From assembly GCF_000734895.2 (NCBI RefSeq), contig NZ_CP011382.1, forward strand, positions 1,342,700 through 1,406,699: DNA of 64,000 bases. The letters are read 5' to 3'. Below, one piece after another: positions 36,019 to 45,801 of the stretch. The notes under the pieces were generated by a model. It worked only from the letters and a program-made list of their open reading frames with translations. It was not told the origin of the DNA and did not search any database. Numbering within the stretch: position 1 is the first letter of the stretch; each line of letters opens with the position of its first letter. The DNA is from Calothrix sp. 336/3. Lineage in GTDB: Bacteria > Cyanobacteriota > Cyanobacteriia > Cyanobacteriales > Nostocaceae. A program made the position numbers and the translations under genes.

Positions 36019-37767
36019 ATGCGTGTATTCACAAAACACACGCGGGTTTCTGTACTATTAATCTCTTCCTATCTTTCTATCTCTGCATTTACCACCGAGA
36101 CAACCGTTTCTGCTGGGGTGATTCCTCCCCTACGGAGCCAGAAAAGTATGGTGGTTTCGGGGCATCCCTTGGCGAGTGAGGCAGGTTTGCAGATGTTGGG
36201 TAAGGGTGGGAATGCGGTGGATGGGGCAGTGGCAACAACTTTGGCGATCGCCGTGGTTGAACCCTTTGCTGCGGGGATTGGTGGGGGTGGTTTTTTACTC
36301 TTCCACAACGGTAAAACTGGGGAAATTCAAGCCCTAGATTTCCGAGAGAGGGCACCACAGAAAGCGACGAAAAATATGTATTTGGATGCCCAGGGTAAAG
36401 TAATTCCTCTTCTGAGTATCAATGGACACCTAGCTGTGGCAACGCCAGGTACTGTCGCTGGGTTACATGAAATACACCGTCGTTATGGTAAGTTACCTTG
36501 GCAAGAGGTTGTCAAGCCCGCGATCGCCCTGGCGGAAAATGGGTTTATTCTGAGTAAAAAAAATACTTGGCGTTCCATGTCTGGGTACACGAGGATGCGG
36601 AAGGAAGCAATTCTTAGTAATCCTGCTGCCACCGCAATTTTTCTGAGAAATGGGGATTTTTACCAACCTGGTGAAAAATTAGTACAGCGTGACTTAGGAA
36701 AAACTCTCCGAGAAATTGCTAGTAATCCTCGTAGCTTTTATACAGGTAGTATTGCTCAGGCGATCGCCAGTGATATGAAAAAACATGGCGGTTTAATTAC
36801 CCTAGATGATTTGAAAAACTATCAACCCATTTGGCGCAAACCAGTATGTGGCAATTTCCGGCAAGCGCGGGTTTGCTCCATGCCACCACCCTCTTCCGGT
36901 GGGGTACATTTATTAGAAATGTTAAATATTTTGGCTGGTACAGACTGGAAAACCCTGGGATGGCATCACCCCGACGCTGTACATTTCCTGGCAGAAACGA
37001 TGAAAATTGCCTACAGCGATCGCTCCCAACTCCTTGGCGATCCCGATTTTGTCACCGTACCTGTAGAAAAATTAATTAGCCCTGCCTATGGAAAAAAACG
37101 CCGGGGTGAAATTACCATGAATCGCGCCAAACCATCGACAGAAGTCAAACCCACCGATGAAAAAACCCTACCCAAAATTCCAGAATCTCCAGAAACTAGC
37201 CACTTAAATGTTGTTGACGCACAACGCAATGCTGTCAGTCTCACCTTTACCATTAATACAGGCTTCGGTGCGGGTGTGGTTGCCGCAGGTACAGGTATTT
37301 TATTGAACAACGAAATGGACGATTTTGCGGCTGCTCCTGGTATCCCCAACGCTTTCGGGTTAGTTGGTAGTCAAAAGAACGCGATCGCCCCCCGCAAAAC
37401 TCCCCTTTCCAGCATGACTCCCACTATCATTACCGAAAAAGGTAAGCTGCGCATGGTTGTCGGTGCCCCTGGCGGTGGTACGATTATTACCCAAGTACTG
37501 CAAGTTATCTTAAATGTCTGGGAATACGGCATGGATGCAGGGCAAGCAGTCGCAGCACCACGCATACATCACCAGTGGCTACCCGACGAATTACGGGTAG
37601 AACCCTTGGGTATGGATACTATGACATTACAAGAATTGCGCCGCCGAGGACATAACATCAAGGAAACCACACCCTGGGGTAATATCAATGCAATTATCGT
37701 CACCCCAGAAGGAACCCTAGAAGGTGCAGCCGATCCCCGTGGAGAAGGGGAACCGAGGGGATTGTGA
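36019..37767 (+). CDS. ggt: Gamma-glutamyltransferase
   Basis: GGT transfers or hydrolyses gamma-glutamyl groups of glutathione in the periplasm. The 582-residue precursor has a Sec signal peptide (about 1-30, KHTRVSVLLISSYLSISAFTT). The large subunit carries GGGGFLLFHNGKTGE and LDFRERAPQKA. The autoprocessing threonine is Thr393 in ETSHLNVVDAQ, and the small subunit has TGILLNNEMDDF and GAPGGGTIITQV. It should cleave itself at Thr393. The ATG at 36019 is chosen because AAGGA precedes it and the signal peptide then sits at the N-terminus; the frame is open upstream to 35917. Confidence 0.93.
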   Translation: MRVFTKHTRVSVLLISSYLSISAFTTETTVSAGVIPPLRSQKSMVVSGHPLASEAGLQMLGKGGNAVDGAVATTLAIAVVEPFAAGIGGGGFLLFHNGKTGEIQALDFRERAPQKATKNMYLDAQGKVIPLLSINGHLAVATPGTVAGLHEIHRRYGKLPWQEVVKPAIALAENGFILSKKNTWRSMSGYTRMRKEAILSNPAATAIFLRNGDFYQPGEKLVQRDLGKTLREIASNPRSFYTGSIAQAIASDMKKHGGLITLDDLKNYQPIWRKPVCGNFRQARVCSMPPPSSGGVHLLEMLNILAGTDWKTLGWHHPDAVHFLAETMKIAYSDRSQLLGDPDFVTVPVEKLISPAYGKKRRGEITMNRAKPSTEVKPTDEKTLPKIPESPETSHLNVVDAQRNAVSLTFTINTGFGAGVVAAGTGILLNNEMDDFAAAPGIPNAFGLVGSQKNAIAPRKTPLSSMTPTIITEKGKLRMVVGAPGGGTIITQVLQVILNVWEYGMDAGQAVAAPRIHHQWLPDELRVEPLGMDTMTLQELRRRGHNIKETTPWGNINAIIVTPEGTLEGAADPRGEGEPRGL

Positions 37768-37797
37768 GTAGTAGTCTGTCAAATTTGAATTGGGGGA

Positions 37798-37990
37798 CAA
37801 GGGGGACAAGGGGGAGATATCCCTCAAATTAACCTTGACAGTACAGTGTAGTAGTGAGTAGTGAGTATTGATTTTGAATACTTCGACGGGCGAAACAGTT
37901 AGCAGTTCGACAACAATCTTACTCCTTACTCTTTACTTGTTACTCCTTACCCCTTACTTCTTACTCCTTACTCCTTACCCATTACCCAAT
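37798..37990. repeat. Low-complexity and short tandem repeats
   Basis: GGGGGACAA occurs twice near 37792-37815. A pyrimidine-rich tract of TTACTCC-like heptamers (about 37918-37985) runs into the end of the small minus-strand gene. Such repeats are typical of Nostocales intergenic DNA. Confidence 0.7.
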
Positions 37991-38247
37991 TCCCGATTTT
38001 GCACTAAACTCATGTCATCATTAAACTGATGCGCTAAAGATGTGGGTACTAATACCCAGCCTGCTTTCATTAATTTCTGATAGGTTGCCCAGCCGCGTGA
38101 ACCACCTGGTATGCGATAGTCTGGTACTGCCAATTGAGGAAAAGCTGTATAAACTCGCCAAGGTTCTTGGGGAGAAGTCTGCAAGTGCAATACCTTACTG
38201 TCGTCATCACTGCCACTACCAGATAACCAGCACATTCTACGATGCAT
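37975..38247 (-). CDS. Small hypothetical protein
   Basis: The 90-residue product starts MHRRMCWLSGSGSDDDSKV and contains PWRVYTAFPQLAVPDYRIPGGSRGWATYQKLMKAGWVLVPT. The ATG at 38247 has AAGGAG 7 bp upstream, a strong ribosome site, which makes the gene credible although the function is unknown. A start at 38283 would be longer but lacks that support. The protein is soluble with no membrane segment. Confidence 0.65.
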   Translation of the reverse strand: MHRRMCWLSGSGSDDDSKVLHLQTSPQEPWRVYTAFPQLAVPDYRIPGGSRGWATYQKLMKAGWVLVPTSLAHQFNDDMSLVQNRELGNG

Positions 38248-38994
38248 GGCACACTCCTTTATTTCTTTAATGCATGATAGCAATTATTTGTCAAGTGTCA
38301 AATCACCCCAAAGGGGTAATTTAAAAAAGTCGTAATGCGTAATGCCTCTGTCAGAGGAGCTACGCTAAGGTAGTTAAGAACGCTACCGATGGTTGGGGTT
38401 TCGAGGTTTGTATTGCCTGATTTGAGAGAATTGGTATAACTCTAACGTCTTACGAAGATGTAAACGACTAACTCTGCACTTTTATGCCATTGCGATTTGA
38501 GATCAAGTATCCTGTTGCCATTACTCTGTGATGATTGCAGTGTCTGAAATAATCTCAGATAGATACAGCTTGGGATAGTAGTGATGGCAATATTTGTGAG
38601 AAATGCAGGTTAGGGGCAAGTAAGAACAATTTTATAGTTAATACCAGGCTCGATTGAGATATTTTGTGGGATTTGCAGCTGAGGTATTGTCTGGAAGAAC
38701 TCTATTGTATTGCCACAACAGACGCACTAGAAGTCTGCGTTTATCTAAGTTACAGAAAAAATCAGATGGCTGTATTTCCGTTGGGCAATACCTAGAGAAA
38801 CTGCTGTGTTCGTCAAAGCATGAAAATGTATTCAAAAGGGTATTGATAGGTGAATTTAAGTCTAGATTTGTGCGCTCGTGGATGGATTGACTTGAGACAG
38901 ATAAACACCGATAAGAAATATCTGTGTTCATCTATTTTTACTCAACATTAAGAAATGTGTATGTGTCGAAAACTACTTTTTGCTGAAGAAGTAG
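38248..38994. other. Gene-poor region with repeat fragments
   Basis: It contains CCCC-AAA-GGGG (38306-38316), a composite repeat variant (38331-38373) and a right end of the ATACCAATTC family (GAGAATTGGTATAA, about 38425-38440). Overlapping frames of 78 and 97 codons occur at 38.64-38.93 kb on opposite strands, but neither has a recognisable product or ribosome site. Confidence 0.5.
38331..38373. repeat. Composite repeat variant: CGTAATG units plus CCTCT-GTC-AGAGG
   Basis: CGTAATG occurs twice before the palindrome (38345-38357) and AGCTACGCTAA. The order matches the element at 8204-8283 with a different stem sequence. Confidence 0.6.
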
Positions 38995-39594
38995 TTAAAT
39001 TGATGGTGCATAAAGGCGATCGCGAACAATATGGCGAATTTCCTTAACTTGCTGGGAGTAGTCAGAATCATTCATTACAGCTTCTGCTCCCTGCAAATCA
39101 ATCTCCTGGGTTAAATCTATCCAAGATTTACAACCAGCGTATTCACTACGATAGGAAATTTCTTGTATCTGGGGTAGTTTATATGTCCGCAACAGGAGAA
39201 TATATAAAGGTTGGCGAGGTTTCCACTTCAGGCGATCGCTAATAAAATGCTCATTCCAAATGTGAAAAGGCAGCAAAGCATCGACAATCGCCTCTTCACT
39301 GACAGGCAAAATATCAGTAATCTGCGCCCAACTGCCAATTCTTACCGTTTCTGGTCGCCATCCTGGAGTGATAGGATAAACAGTGTTTGCATATTCCGGT
39401 TTCAGTAAGAAAGGTTGTTGATGTTCGTAGGTGGGATAGAGCAAAACCTGTTCATGGGCAACACAAAAACGTCCACCCACTTCGTGGATTCCACCCTTAC
39501 GCAATAGCATCACTGTTTTACCTGTTTCCAAAGCGTTGATAGCAACAGCCCACTCTTTGAGGGCGTGACAAGTCTTAGTCAATTCCATAAGCAT
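38995..39594 (-). CDS. DUF1802 family protein
   Basis: The 199-residue soluble protein has the family start CHALKEWAVAINALETGKTVMLLRKGGIHEVGGRFCVAHEQVLLYPTYEHQ. The function is unknown. In some reports the fold resembles restriction-like or tRNA-ligase-type domains, but nothing here decides that. It is divergent from the aldo/keto reductase gene across 82 bp. Confidence 0.8.
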   Translation of the reverse strand: MLMELTKTCHALKEWAVAINALETGKTVMLLRKGGIHEVGGRFCVAHEQVLLYPTYEHQQPFLLKPEYANTVYPITPGWRPETVRIGSWAQITDILPVSEEAIVDALLPFHIWNEHFISDRLKWKPRQPLYILLLRTYKLPQIQEISYRSEYAGCKSWIDLTQEIDLQGAEAVMNDSDYSQQVKEIRHIVRDRLYAPSI

Positions 39595-39676
39595 TTAATT
39601 TAACTCTGAATTTCATTGGACGCGAAAACCGATAGAGTGTGAAACTATCTAGGGGAATGAGTAATAGGTAATAGTC

Positions 39677-40636
39677 ATGGAAAAGCGACAATTGGGAAGT
39701 TCTGATGTGAAAATGTCTCCCATTCTCATGGGAACTTGGCAAGCTGGTAAACGTTGGTGGGTAGGGATTGAGGATGCAGATTCAATTAAAGCTATCCGAG
39801 CAGCCGTGGAAGCTGGGATGACTACTATTGATACTGCCGAAGTGTATGGAGAAGGACATTCTGAAAGAATTGTGGCTGAAGCTGTAGCCGATATCCGGGA
39901 GCAAGTCGAATATGCCACCAAGGTTTTCGCTAACCATCTTAAGTATGACCAGGTGATAGACGCTTGCGAGAATTCCCTGAAAAATCTCCAAACTGATTAC
40001 ATTGATTTATATCAAATCCATTGGCCCTCCGGCTCTTTTAATACGGAAATAGTACCGATTGGGGAAACAATGGCGGCTTTAAATCATTTAAAGGAACAGG
40101 GAAAAATACGGGCGATTGGTGTATCTAATTTTTCTCGCTCCCAATTAGAAGAAGCTATGCAGTATGGACGTATTGATAGTCTACAACCGCCCTATTCTCT
40201 GTTTTGGCGGCAGGTAGAAAAGGATGCTATGCCCTATTGTGTGGAACATAATATTTCGATTCTGGCTTATTCTCCCATGGCACAGGGATTACTCACGGGT
40301 AAATTCACCTTGGGGCAGATATTTCCGGAGGGAGACAACCGTAATGGCAATAAATTATTTCAGGGAGAAAATTTTGTGCGTGCTGTGGCAGCTGTGGAAA
40401 AACTCCGCCCCCTCGCCCAGAAGTATAATTGTACCCTGGGACAATTAGCCCTAGCTTGGTTAATCGCCCAACCTCAAACCCAGGCGATCGCGGGAGCAAG
40501 GTATGCTGAACAAGCAATTAGTAATGCCCAAGCAACCAAGGTGACACTTTCTCTAGAGGATATCCAAGCCATAGATACCATTGGACGTACTGTGACTGAC
40601 CATTTTGACGATAACCCGGTGATGTGGAATTGGTAA
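39677..40636 (+). CDS. Aldo/keto reductase
   Basis: This NADPH-dependent oxidoreductase has a TIM-barrel fold. The 319-residue product carries the catalytic tetrad in order: Asp in TIDTAEVYGEG with its Tyr, Lys in EYATKVF and His in LYQIHWPSG. The cofactor end is GARYAEQAISNAQA. It resembles the aryl-alcohol dehydrogenase/YajO-type group. The ATG follows AATAGGTAATAGTC without a strong ribosome site. The substrate cannot be predicted. Confidence 0.9.
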   Translation: MEKRQLGSSDVKMSPILMGTWQAGKRWWVGIEDADSIKAIRAAVEAGMTTIDTAEVYGEGHSERIVAEAVADIREQVEYATKVFANHLKYDQVIDACENSLKNLQTDYIDLYQIHWPSGSFNTEIVPIGETMAALNHLKEQGKIRAIGVSNFSRSQLEEAMQYGRIDSLQPPYSLFWRQVEKDAMPYCVEHNISILAYSPMAQGLLTGKFTLGQIFPEGDNRNGNKLFQGENFVRAVAAVEKLRPLAQKYNCTLGQLALAWLIAQPQTQAIAGARYAEQAISNAQATKVTLSLEDIQAIDTIGRTVTDHFDDNPVMWNW

Positions 40637-40820
40637 TGGGTACGGAGATTGTCAATCCAGTCTTTTTTGCGGTTTATCTGACACAATACTGAAAATAGTA
40701 ACAGTACAAGTATTTATAAGAAAGGTCAGGGTAAAGGGTAAGGCTAAAGGGTAAGGGATATAGTCCCATTTCCTTTGACCTTCCCTCTACTTTTAACAGT
40801 TGAGGGGTCAACACAAACGA

Positions 40821-42734
40821 ATGGGAATATTCGAGAACCAATCAGATAATCAGTATAATTCCAATGGCGACCCTTCTGGGGCAGCAGAAAAAACTTTACG
40901 CGCTGTAACTGAAGAATTACGAGTCATTCAACAGACTTGGCTGAAGTCTTCCCAAGAGGATATTCAGCGTCTGCAAGGGGAGAAAATAAGATTAATAGAA
41001 GATATCAAACGTTTGCAACAGGAAAAAGAAAGCCATCTGCAAGGAAGGCAAATCAGTGAAATGCAAGGTTTGATTAGTCAGTTAGCTCAGGTACTTGCTA
41101 ATCATATTTCTGGACAATTACAATCATCGATGGATTCCTTGGCAACCCAAGCAATGGCAAAAGCTGAGGAAAATATGTCTGTGATTCATCCCCAAGCAGC
41201 GAGTCAATTACTTGGCTCTTTAGATGATACCTTTACCATTACCCTCAATACATTACAACAAGAGTTAAGAAACCATCAAAGCGCCATCTCGCAGCAATTA
41301 TTGCGGATGCAAAGCCAGCAGCTACAGGCAGAAACTATTCTATCGGAGTTGGTGGAACGTCTACGTCAAGAATTGGAAAATACCAACCCTAAATCATCCT
41401 CGTTTTCTACCTCACCAGTTGTCACCAATCCCCCTGGGGAAATGCCAACGACACCCAGGAATTTTTCCCCGACTTTTTTAGCTGATACGGAATTGCCCAG
41501 AATCGATTCCTCCCACACTCGTTTTCTCCCAGATGAGGAAGAGGAAGAAGAAGAGGAAGAGAAAATAAGTACTCCAGTCACGGAAAATCCTCCTCGGTTC
41601 ACCAGTTTTTTCCCTCAAAAAGATAGTATTCCCCCTTCACCTCCTGCTCCCGTTACCGATACTCGTCCTTCTGTAATCCAGTCACCATCTAAGTTATGGC
41701 AATCTATTTCCCAACAGACGCGACTTGCTTCACCCTCGATGACGGGTATTGTATTGATTGTGCTGTCGGTGGTGCTGACATCCCTATATAACGTGGCGAT
41801 GAAGGTGATTTTTCAGCCCGGTACACAAATCTTTGGTGTCTTTGATGCACCTCAATTACTCACGCCAACCTTGGGCAATGCACTGTTGATTTTATTACTG
41901 CGGATGGTGGTAGTAGTACCAATGATACTGCTGTTAGCGCCCATACTCCATCCCCACGTACGCCAGGATTTACAAAACCTGTTTACCTCAATTACAGCTA
42001 ATTCTCAGAGTCATAGTCAAAATGCTCAACGGCTGTTGTTGGTATCCGTTGTCAGTGGTGCTTTTTTGTTCCTGTCACAATTATTTCTCTACTTAGCAAT
42101 TGGACAGTTAGCCACGGGTATGGCGATCGCCCTTTCGTTTATTTATCCTCTGTTAGCTGGTTTATTGGCTTGGGTAATGTTGCGCGATCGCCCGACGAAG
42201 GGACAATGGGTGGCGATCGCTGTGCTGGTTTGTGGACAGTTACTAGTTTTGGGAGGTAATCCCCCGACAAACGTTGGTAATCCCTTTCTCGGTAGTATTG
42301 CGGCAATCATCTCTGGGATCATGTTTGCTTTTTACATTACCCTGAGTCGAGTTTCTGCCAATAAACAACATCCTGTCACCTTCACGGTGATTCATTTTTC
42401 AGTGATGCTTGTCCTCGCTGCCATGGGCTTAATTTTCCCCCTACCAGCATCCTGGAGTATACAAATTAGCCCCACAACCAATTTACTGGAACTGGTTTTA
42501 CTCGCCTTTTTCCTAGATGTTTTAACAGTCTGCGGCTATGTATTTACTAATATCAGTAACCGGAAACTGGGAGCAATTCCCACCACGGCGATCGGTGCCA
42601 TGGTTCCAGCCTTTACGGTCATTTGCGCTGGATTGATGATTCAAGAAACCCTGGGATTACTGCAAGTTTTAGGTGTAATTTTTGTCACCATTGGAGCGGT
42701 GGTGATGAGTTGGCAAAGTCGCGGAAATACTTGA
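40821..42734 (+). CDS. EamA/DMT transporter fused to a long cytoplasmic coiled-coil domain
   Basis: The 637-residue protein has two parts. Residues 1 to about 300 are hydrophilic: a coiled coil (LRAVTEELRVIQQTWLKSSQEDIQRLQGEKIRLIEDIKRLQQEK) followed by a Pro/Ser-rich linker with ten consecutive Glu. Residues 300-637 hold ten membrane helices of the EamA type (two five-helix repeats; MAIALSFIYPLLAGLLAWVMLRDRP, IPTTAIGAMVPAFTVICAG). Most EamA carriers are about 300 residues, so the N-terminal half is an added domain that may bind a partner or sense. The ATG at 40821 follows GAGGGG; a TTG at 40800 is possible. Confidence 0.8.
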   Translation: MGIFENQSDNQYNSNGDPSGAAEKTLRAVTEELRVIQQTWLKSSQEDIQRLQGEKIRLIEDIKRLQQEKESHLQGRQISEMQGLISQLAQVLANHISGQLQSSMDSLATQAMAKAEENMSVIHPQAASQLLGSLDDTFTITLNTLQQELRNHQSAISQQLLRMQSQQLQAETILSELVERLRQELENTNPKSSSFSTSPVVTNPPGEMPTTPRNFSPTFLADTELPRIDSSHTRFLPDEEEEEEEEEKISTPVTENPPRFTSFFPQKDSIPPSPPAPVTDTRPSVIQSPSKLWQSISQQTRLASPSMTGIVLIVLSVVLTSLYNVAMKVIFQPGTQIFGVFDAPQLLTPTLGNALLILLLRMVVVVPMILLLAPILHPHVRQDLQNLFTSITANSQSHSQNAQRLLLVSVVSGAFLFLSQLFLYLAIGQLATGMAIALSFIYPLLAGLLAWVMLRDRPTKGQWVAIAVLVCGQLLVLGGNPPTNVGNPFLGSIAAIISGIMFAFYITLSRVSANKQHPVTFTVIHFSVMLVLAAMGLIFPLPASWSIQISPTTNLLELVLLAFFLDVLTVCGYVFTNISNRKLGAIPTTAIGAMVPAFTVICAGLMIQETLGLLQVLGVIFVTIGAVVMSWQSRGNT

Positions 42735-42823
42735 TATGGCATGATCCCTAATTTTAGTCAAAGGTAGGGGTATTTCAACAGCCAATTTAACCAACTTTGG
42801 GGGTTTAAATCCCCGTCACAAAA

Positions 42824-42912
42824 CGTAATTACGTTAGCTTTAGCTCTCCCGCAGGGAGCATTACGAATTACGAATTACGAATTACGAATTACGAATTACG
42901 AATTACGAATTA
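42824..42912. repeat. Composite repeat, reverse orientation: palindrome plus (ATTACGA)7
   Basis: CGTAATTACGTTAGC is followed by CTCCC-GCA-GGGAG (42846-42858), then about seven ATTACGA heptamers. It is the reverse complement of the element at 8204-8283. Confidence 0.85.
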
Positions 42913-42953
42913 TTTTAATGGGAGTTTTACTTGCTCTTAATAGCCTACTGATA

Positions 42954-42985
42954 GGATACGCCATTGTATCCGTATATATACGGAT
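42954..42985. promoter_or_regulatory. Overlapping inverted repeats upstream of the PhoX-like gene
   Basis: GGATAC (42954-42959) pairs with GTATCC (42966-42971). The latter is also the left arm of the perfect 18-bp palindrome ATCCGTATATATACGGAT (42968-42985). The two pairings exclude each other. The site is 34 bp before the ATG, fitting an operator or a switching RNA leader. Confidence 0.5.
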
Positions 42986-43018
42986 GTTGGATATTCTATT
43001 TCAACGAGGAGAGAGAGC

Positions 43019-44503
43019 ATGAATTTCTCAAGGCGTAGGTTTTTAACTTTAGCTGGTGCAAGTGCTGCTGGGGTGACAGTCCTTTCCCCCTTAGAAGCTT
43101 TCTATGCTAGGGTTGCCCAGGGTAAAGCTGTGGTTGGGACTGGTTTCGGTAAACTCAAACCCCTGCTACCTGTGAATAACGCAGAACTCAGCAATACAAT
43201 TTACGGAGATTTAAGTCAAGAAGCTTTACTTGCCCTGCCTCCAGGATTTAAGTATCGTGCAATTTCCATCACTGGTCAAAAAATGAACGATGGTTCCCTA
43301 GTACCAGCAGGTCATGATGGGATGGCTGCCTTTCCAGGTCCCCGCAATACAACAATTTTGGTACGTAACCACGAATTAGGAACCTCTTCCCCCTACCCAG
43401 TCGTTGGTGCAAAAAAATACTCAACTGCTGCCCAAGGTGGTACAACTACCATTATTTTAGGGCGCGATCGCCAAGTGATGAAACACTTCAGTTCCTTAGC
43501 TGGAACCATTCGTAACTGTGCTGGAGGTCCGACTCCTTGGGGTAGCTGGATTAGCTGCGAAGAAACTTTTTCTACCACCAGTAGTATGACTAACTCTGGC
43601 ACTATGGTAGTCAAAAAACATGGTTACAATTTTGAAGTCATTGCTGGGACGAATACTGGTTTAGTTGCTCCCATCCCCCTAGTAGATATGGGAAGATTTA
43701 GCCACGAAGCGGTAGCAGTAGACCCCGCAACTGGCTATATTTATGAAACAGAAGACCGAGGAGACAGTTGTTTCTATCGCTTTGTCCCCAATGTCAAACC
43801 CAATCAACCCGGTGACTTGGCTTTAGGGGGAACTCTGTATGCTTTAAAAATTAAAGAGCAGTTTGCTGCCAACACTACCAATAATCCCAACTACGGGGGA
43901 CAAATTGGGGGAATTCCTGTTGGTAAACCCTTAGCAGTAGAATGGGTTGCCATTACTAATCCTGACCCCACAGAGGAAGATAAAACAAAAGGTGTGGGTG
44001 TGCGTTATGAAGCACAAAGCAAGGGAGCAGCAATTTTCTACCGGGGTGAGGGTGCTTGGTATCACAACGGATTAATTTATTTTATTGCGACTCAAGGTGG
44101 TTCTCCCGCCTTCGATTCTAAAACAGGTAATGGTCAAGTTTGGATTTATAACACTGTCAAGGAAGAGTTAACCTTATACATTGAAGCTGATCCCAATGGA
44201 CAACTTTTGGATGAACCTGACAATATTACCGTTTCCCCCTTTGGTGATTTGTTCCTCTGTGAAGATGGGGGAGGAGAGCAGTATGTTGTTGGTGTCAACA
44301 CCCAGGGAGAACTCTATCACTTTGCGAAGAATGTGATATTTGCCAATAGCAGCAACTCTCAGTTGAAAGAGCAGTTTGCTGATAATGAATTTGCCGGAGC
44401 TTGTTTTTCTCCCGATGGCAAAACCCTGTTTGTCAATATTCAAACTCCTGGTATCACCTTGGCTATTTGGGGTCCCTGGTGGAAAAGCAGTTTTGGCGTT
44501 TAA
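43019..44503 (+). CDS. PhoX-family alkaline phosphatase (DUF839), Tat-exported
   Basis: PhoX enzymes are calcium/iron phosphatases releasing phosphate from esters outside the cytoplasm. The 494-residue precursor starts with a Tat signal (SRRRFLTLAGASAAG) and has the DUF839 beta-propeller pattern: LPPGFKYRAIS, DGMAAFPGP, LVRNHELG, GGPTPWGSWISCEETF, MGRFSHEAVAVDPATGYIYETEDRGDSCFYRF, DEPDNITVSPFGDLFLCEDG. The RNHE and CEE motifs are metal-site candidates. A strong ribosome site (GAGGAGAGAGAGC) precedes the ATG. Expression is probably phosphate-controlled, but no clear Pho box was seen. Confidence 0.88.
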   Translation: MNFSRRRFLTLAGASAAGVTVLSPLEAFYARVAQGKAVVGTGFGKLKPLLPVNNAELSNTIYGDLSQEALLALPPGFKYRAISITGQKMNDGSLVPAGHDGMAAFPGPRNTTILVRNHELGTSSPYPVVGAKKYSTAAQGGTTTIILGRDRQVMKHFSSLAGTIRNCAGGPTPWGSWISCEETFSTTSSMTNSGTMVVKKHGYNFEVIAGTNTGLVAPIPLVDMGRFSHEAVAVDPATGYIYETEDRGDSCFYRFVPNVKPNQPGDLALGGTLYALKIKEQFAANTTNNPNYGGQIGGIPVGKPLAVEWVAITNPDPTEEDKTKGVGVRYEAQSKGAAIFYRGEGAWYHNGLIYFIATQGGSPAFDSKTGNGQVWIYNTVKEELTLYIEADPNGQLLDEPDNITVSPFGDLFLCEDGGGEQYVVGVNTQGELYHFAKNVIFANSSNSQLKEQFADNEFAGACFSPDGKTLFVNIQTPGITLAIWGPWWKSSFGV

Positions 44504-44791
44504 ACTCTCGATATTTTATACCAAGTTGTTTTCTGTCATGGTAGTTTCAGGATAATGAGATTGTTTTCCTGCGATCGCAATGACAGTATGGAGGTTATTA
44601 CCTCTGACCGAAACTTAGTATTAGATAGTGCTTATCAAAGGGTTAAAGGCAAAAGAGCAAAGAAAAAACTTTTAACCCTTACTTTGCAATGGCAGTGGCT
44701 AAAAGTTACATAACCCGATTACTCTGTCGGGATAGGATGAATTTATTTGATGGCGATAGAGCTAATTAAATTAATGCCATTGTTCTCGCAA

Positions 44792-45340
44792 TTACTTATG
44801 ACTACGCAGGAAAATTTGGGTGATGTAAACCTCTCCTTGACTATTCTTTGCCACACCAATTCCTGTTAAATTGAAATCACCATGAATATTGCTGAGATGA
44901 CCGGGACTATTCAGCCAACCTAGCATAGCTTGGGCTGCCGGGTCATTGTAACCTTGATTGAAGGCAACATTTTCTGCTGCACTTTGATAACGGAGCGGAA
45001 TCGCATTAACTCGTTTTTTAAATCCATCGTGGCTAAAAGGAACTTGCCCTTCAGCCATTTGTTGACTATGAACCCTTGCCTGCCTAGATATATTTTGATT
45101 TATGGTCAGTGCTGGTAAACCATGAGCAATTCGATAGCGATTGATTTGCTCCAAAACCGACTTTTCTAAATCAGTAGTTTTCACATTCTCAGATGTCGCA
45201 ATTTGCTGGGACGCACCAGATAAAGCTTGGCGTGACAAAATTTGATTTGTAGAAGTGTGACCTGGTACAGAATTGGCTGTCAAACCACTGGCAAGGACAA
45301 GCGTACTTAAAGCAACGCCAAAAGCAGTTTGTCGAAACAT
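44792..45340 (-). CDS. CAP-domain (SCP/PR1-like) secreted protein
   Basis: The 182-residue precursor has a signal peptide (about 1-24, LSTLVLASGLTANS). The CAP domain contains LEQINRYRIAHGLPALTINQNISRQARVHSQQMAEG, FSHDGFKKRV, SAAENVAFNQGY, GWLNSPGHLSNIHGDFNLTGIGVA and YITQIFLR. Family hallmarks (the HS pair, AEN, GHLSNI) are present. It is extracytoplasmic; bacterial CAP proteins have varied or unknown roles. Confidence 0.88.
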   Translation of the reverse strand: MFRQTAFGVALSTLVLASGLTANSVPGHTSTNQILSRQALSGASQQIATSENVKTTDLEKSVLEQINRYRIAHGLPALTINQNISRQARVHSQQMAEGQVPFSHDGFKKRVNAIPLRYQSAAENVAFNQGYNDPAAQAMLGWLNSPGHLSNIHGDFNLTGIGVAKNSQGEVYITQIFLRSHK

Positions 45341-45801
45341 GGAGATTTACGCAATATAGAGGAATAAAACACGCAGAACCCGAATTTTGGTTTTTAGAGA
45401 TACCCCGATACTTTCCAGTACTAAGATATTCGCAAACACTTACTATATACAAACTTTCCTCACCATATTGGGGAAAAACAGTCAAATAAATGCAAAGTAA
45501 TCAATAACTAAATATGAAAACTTCAACAAGATAAAAAAATCCTATCTAAATTGCCAATATTGATACGGAATAGTTTTTTAGTATATGAGTGATACATAAT
45601 TTTTCCTAGTTATATCAGGTAAAGTGGCGAGTGCTGTTTCAGTTTTTAGAGTCTAGCTTTGGTTCATTTTCTACAAATTAGGCAAAAATAATTACTTCTA
45701 AATAATCATTAAATCACTCAAAAATAGTCTCTAAATCTACTCTCCTCTGATGACAAAATTGCTATGTTTTTGCAAGAGACAAAATTTAGAGAGAAGAGTT
45801 A
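45341..45801. other. Intergenic region, no gene seen
   Basis: AT-rich divergent region between the CAP-domain gene and the first carbonic anhydrase. A frame on the minus strand (45189-45485) overlaps the CAP gene and is not credible. No hairpin or motif could be supported. Confidence 0.5.

Noticed and set aside
38638..38931. Overlapping 78- and 97-codon frames on both strands
   Set aside because: They overlap on opposite strands in repeat-fragment DNA; neither matches a family I know.
45189..45485. 98-codon minus-strand frame upstream of the CAP gene
   Set aside because: It overlaps the signal-peptide region of the CAP gene in another frame; composition is not protein-like.
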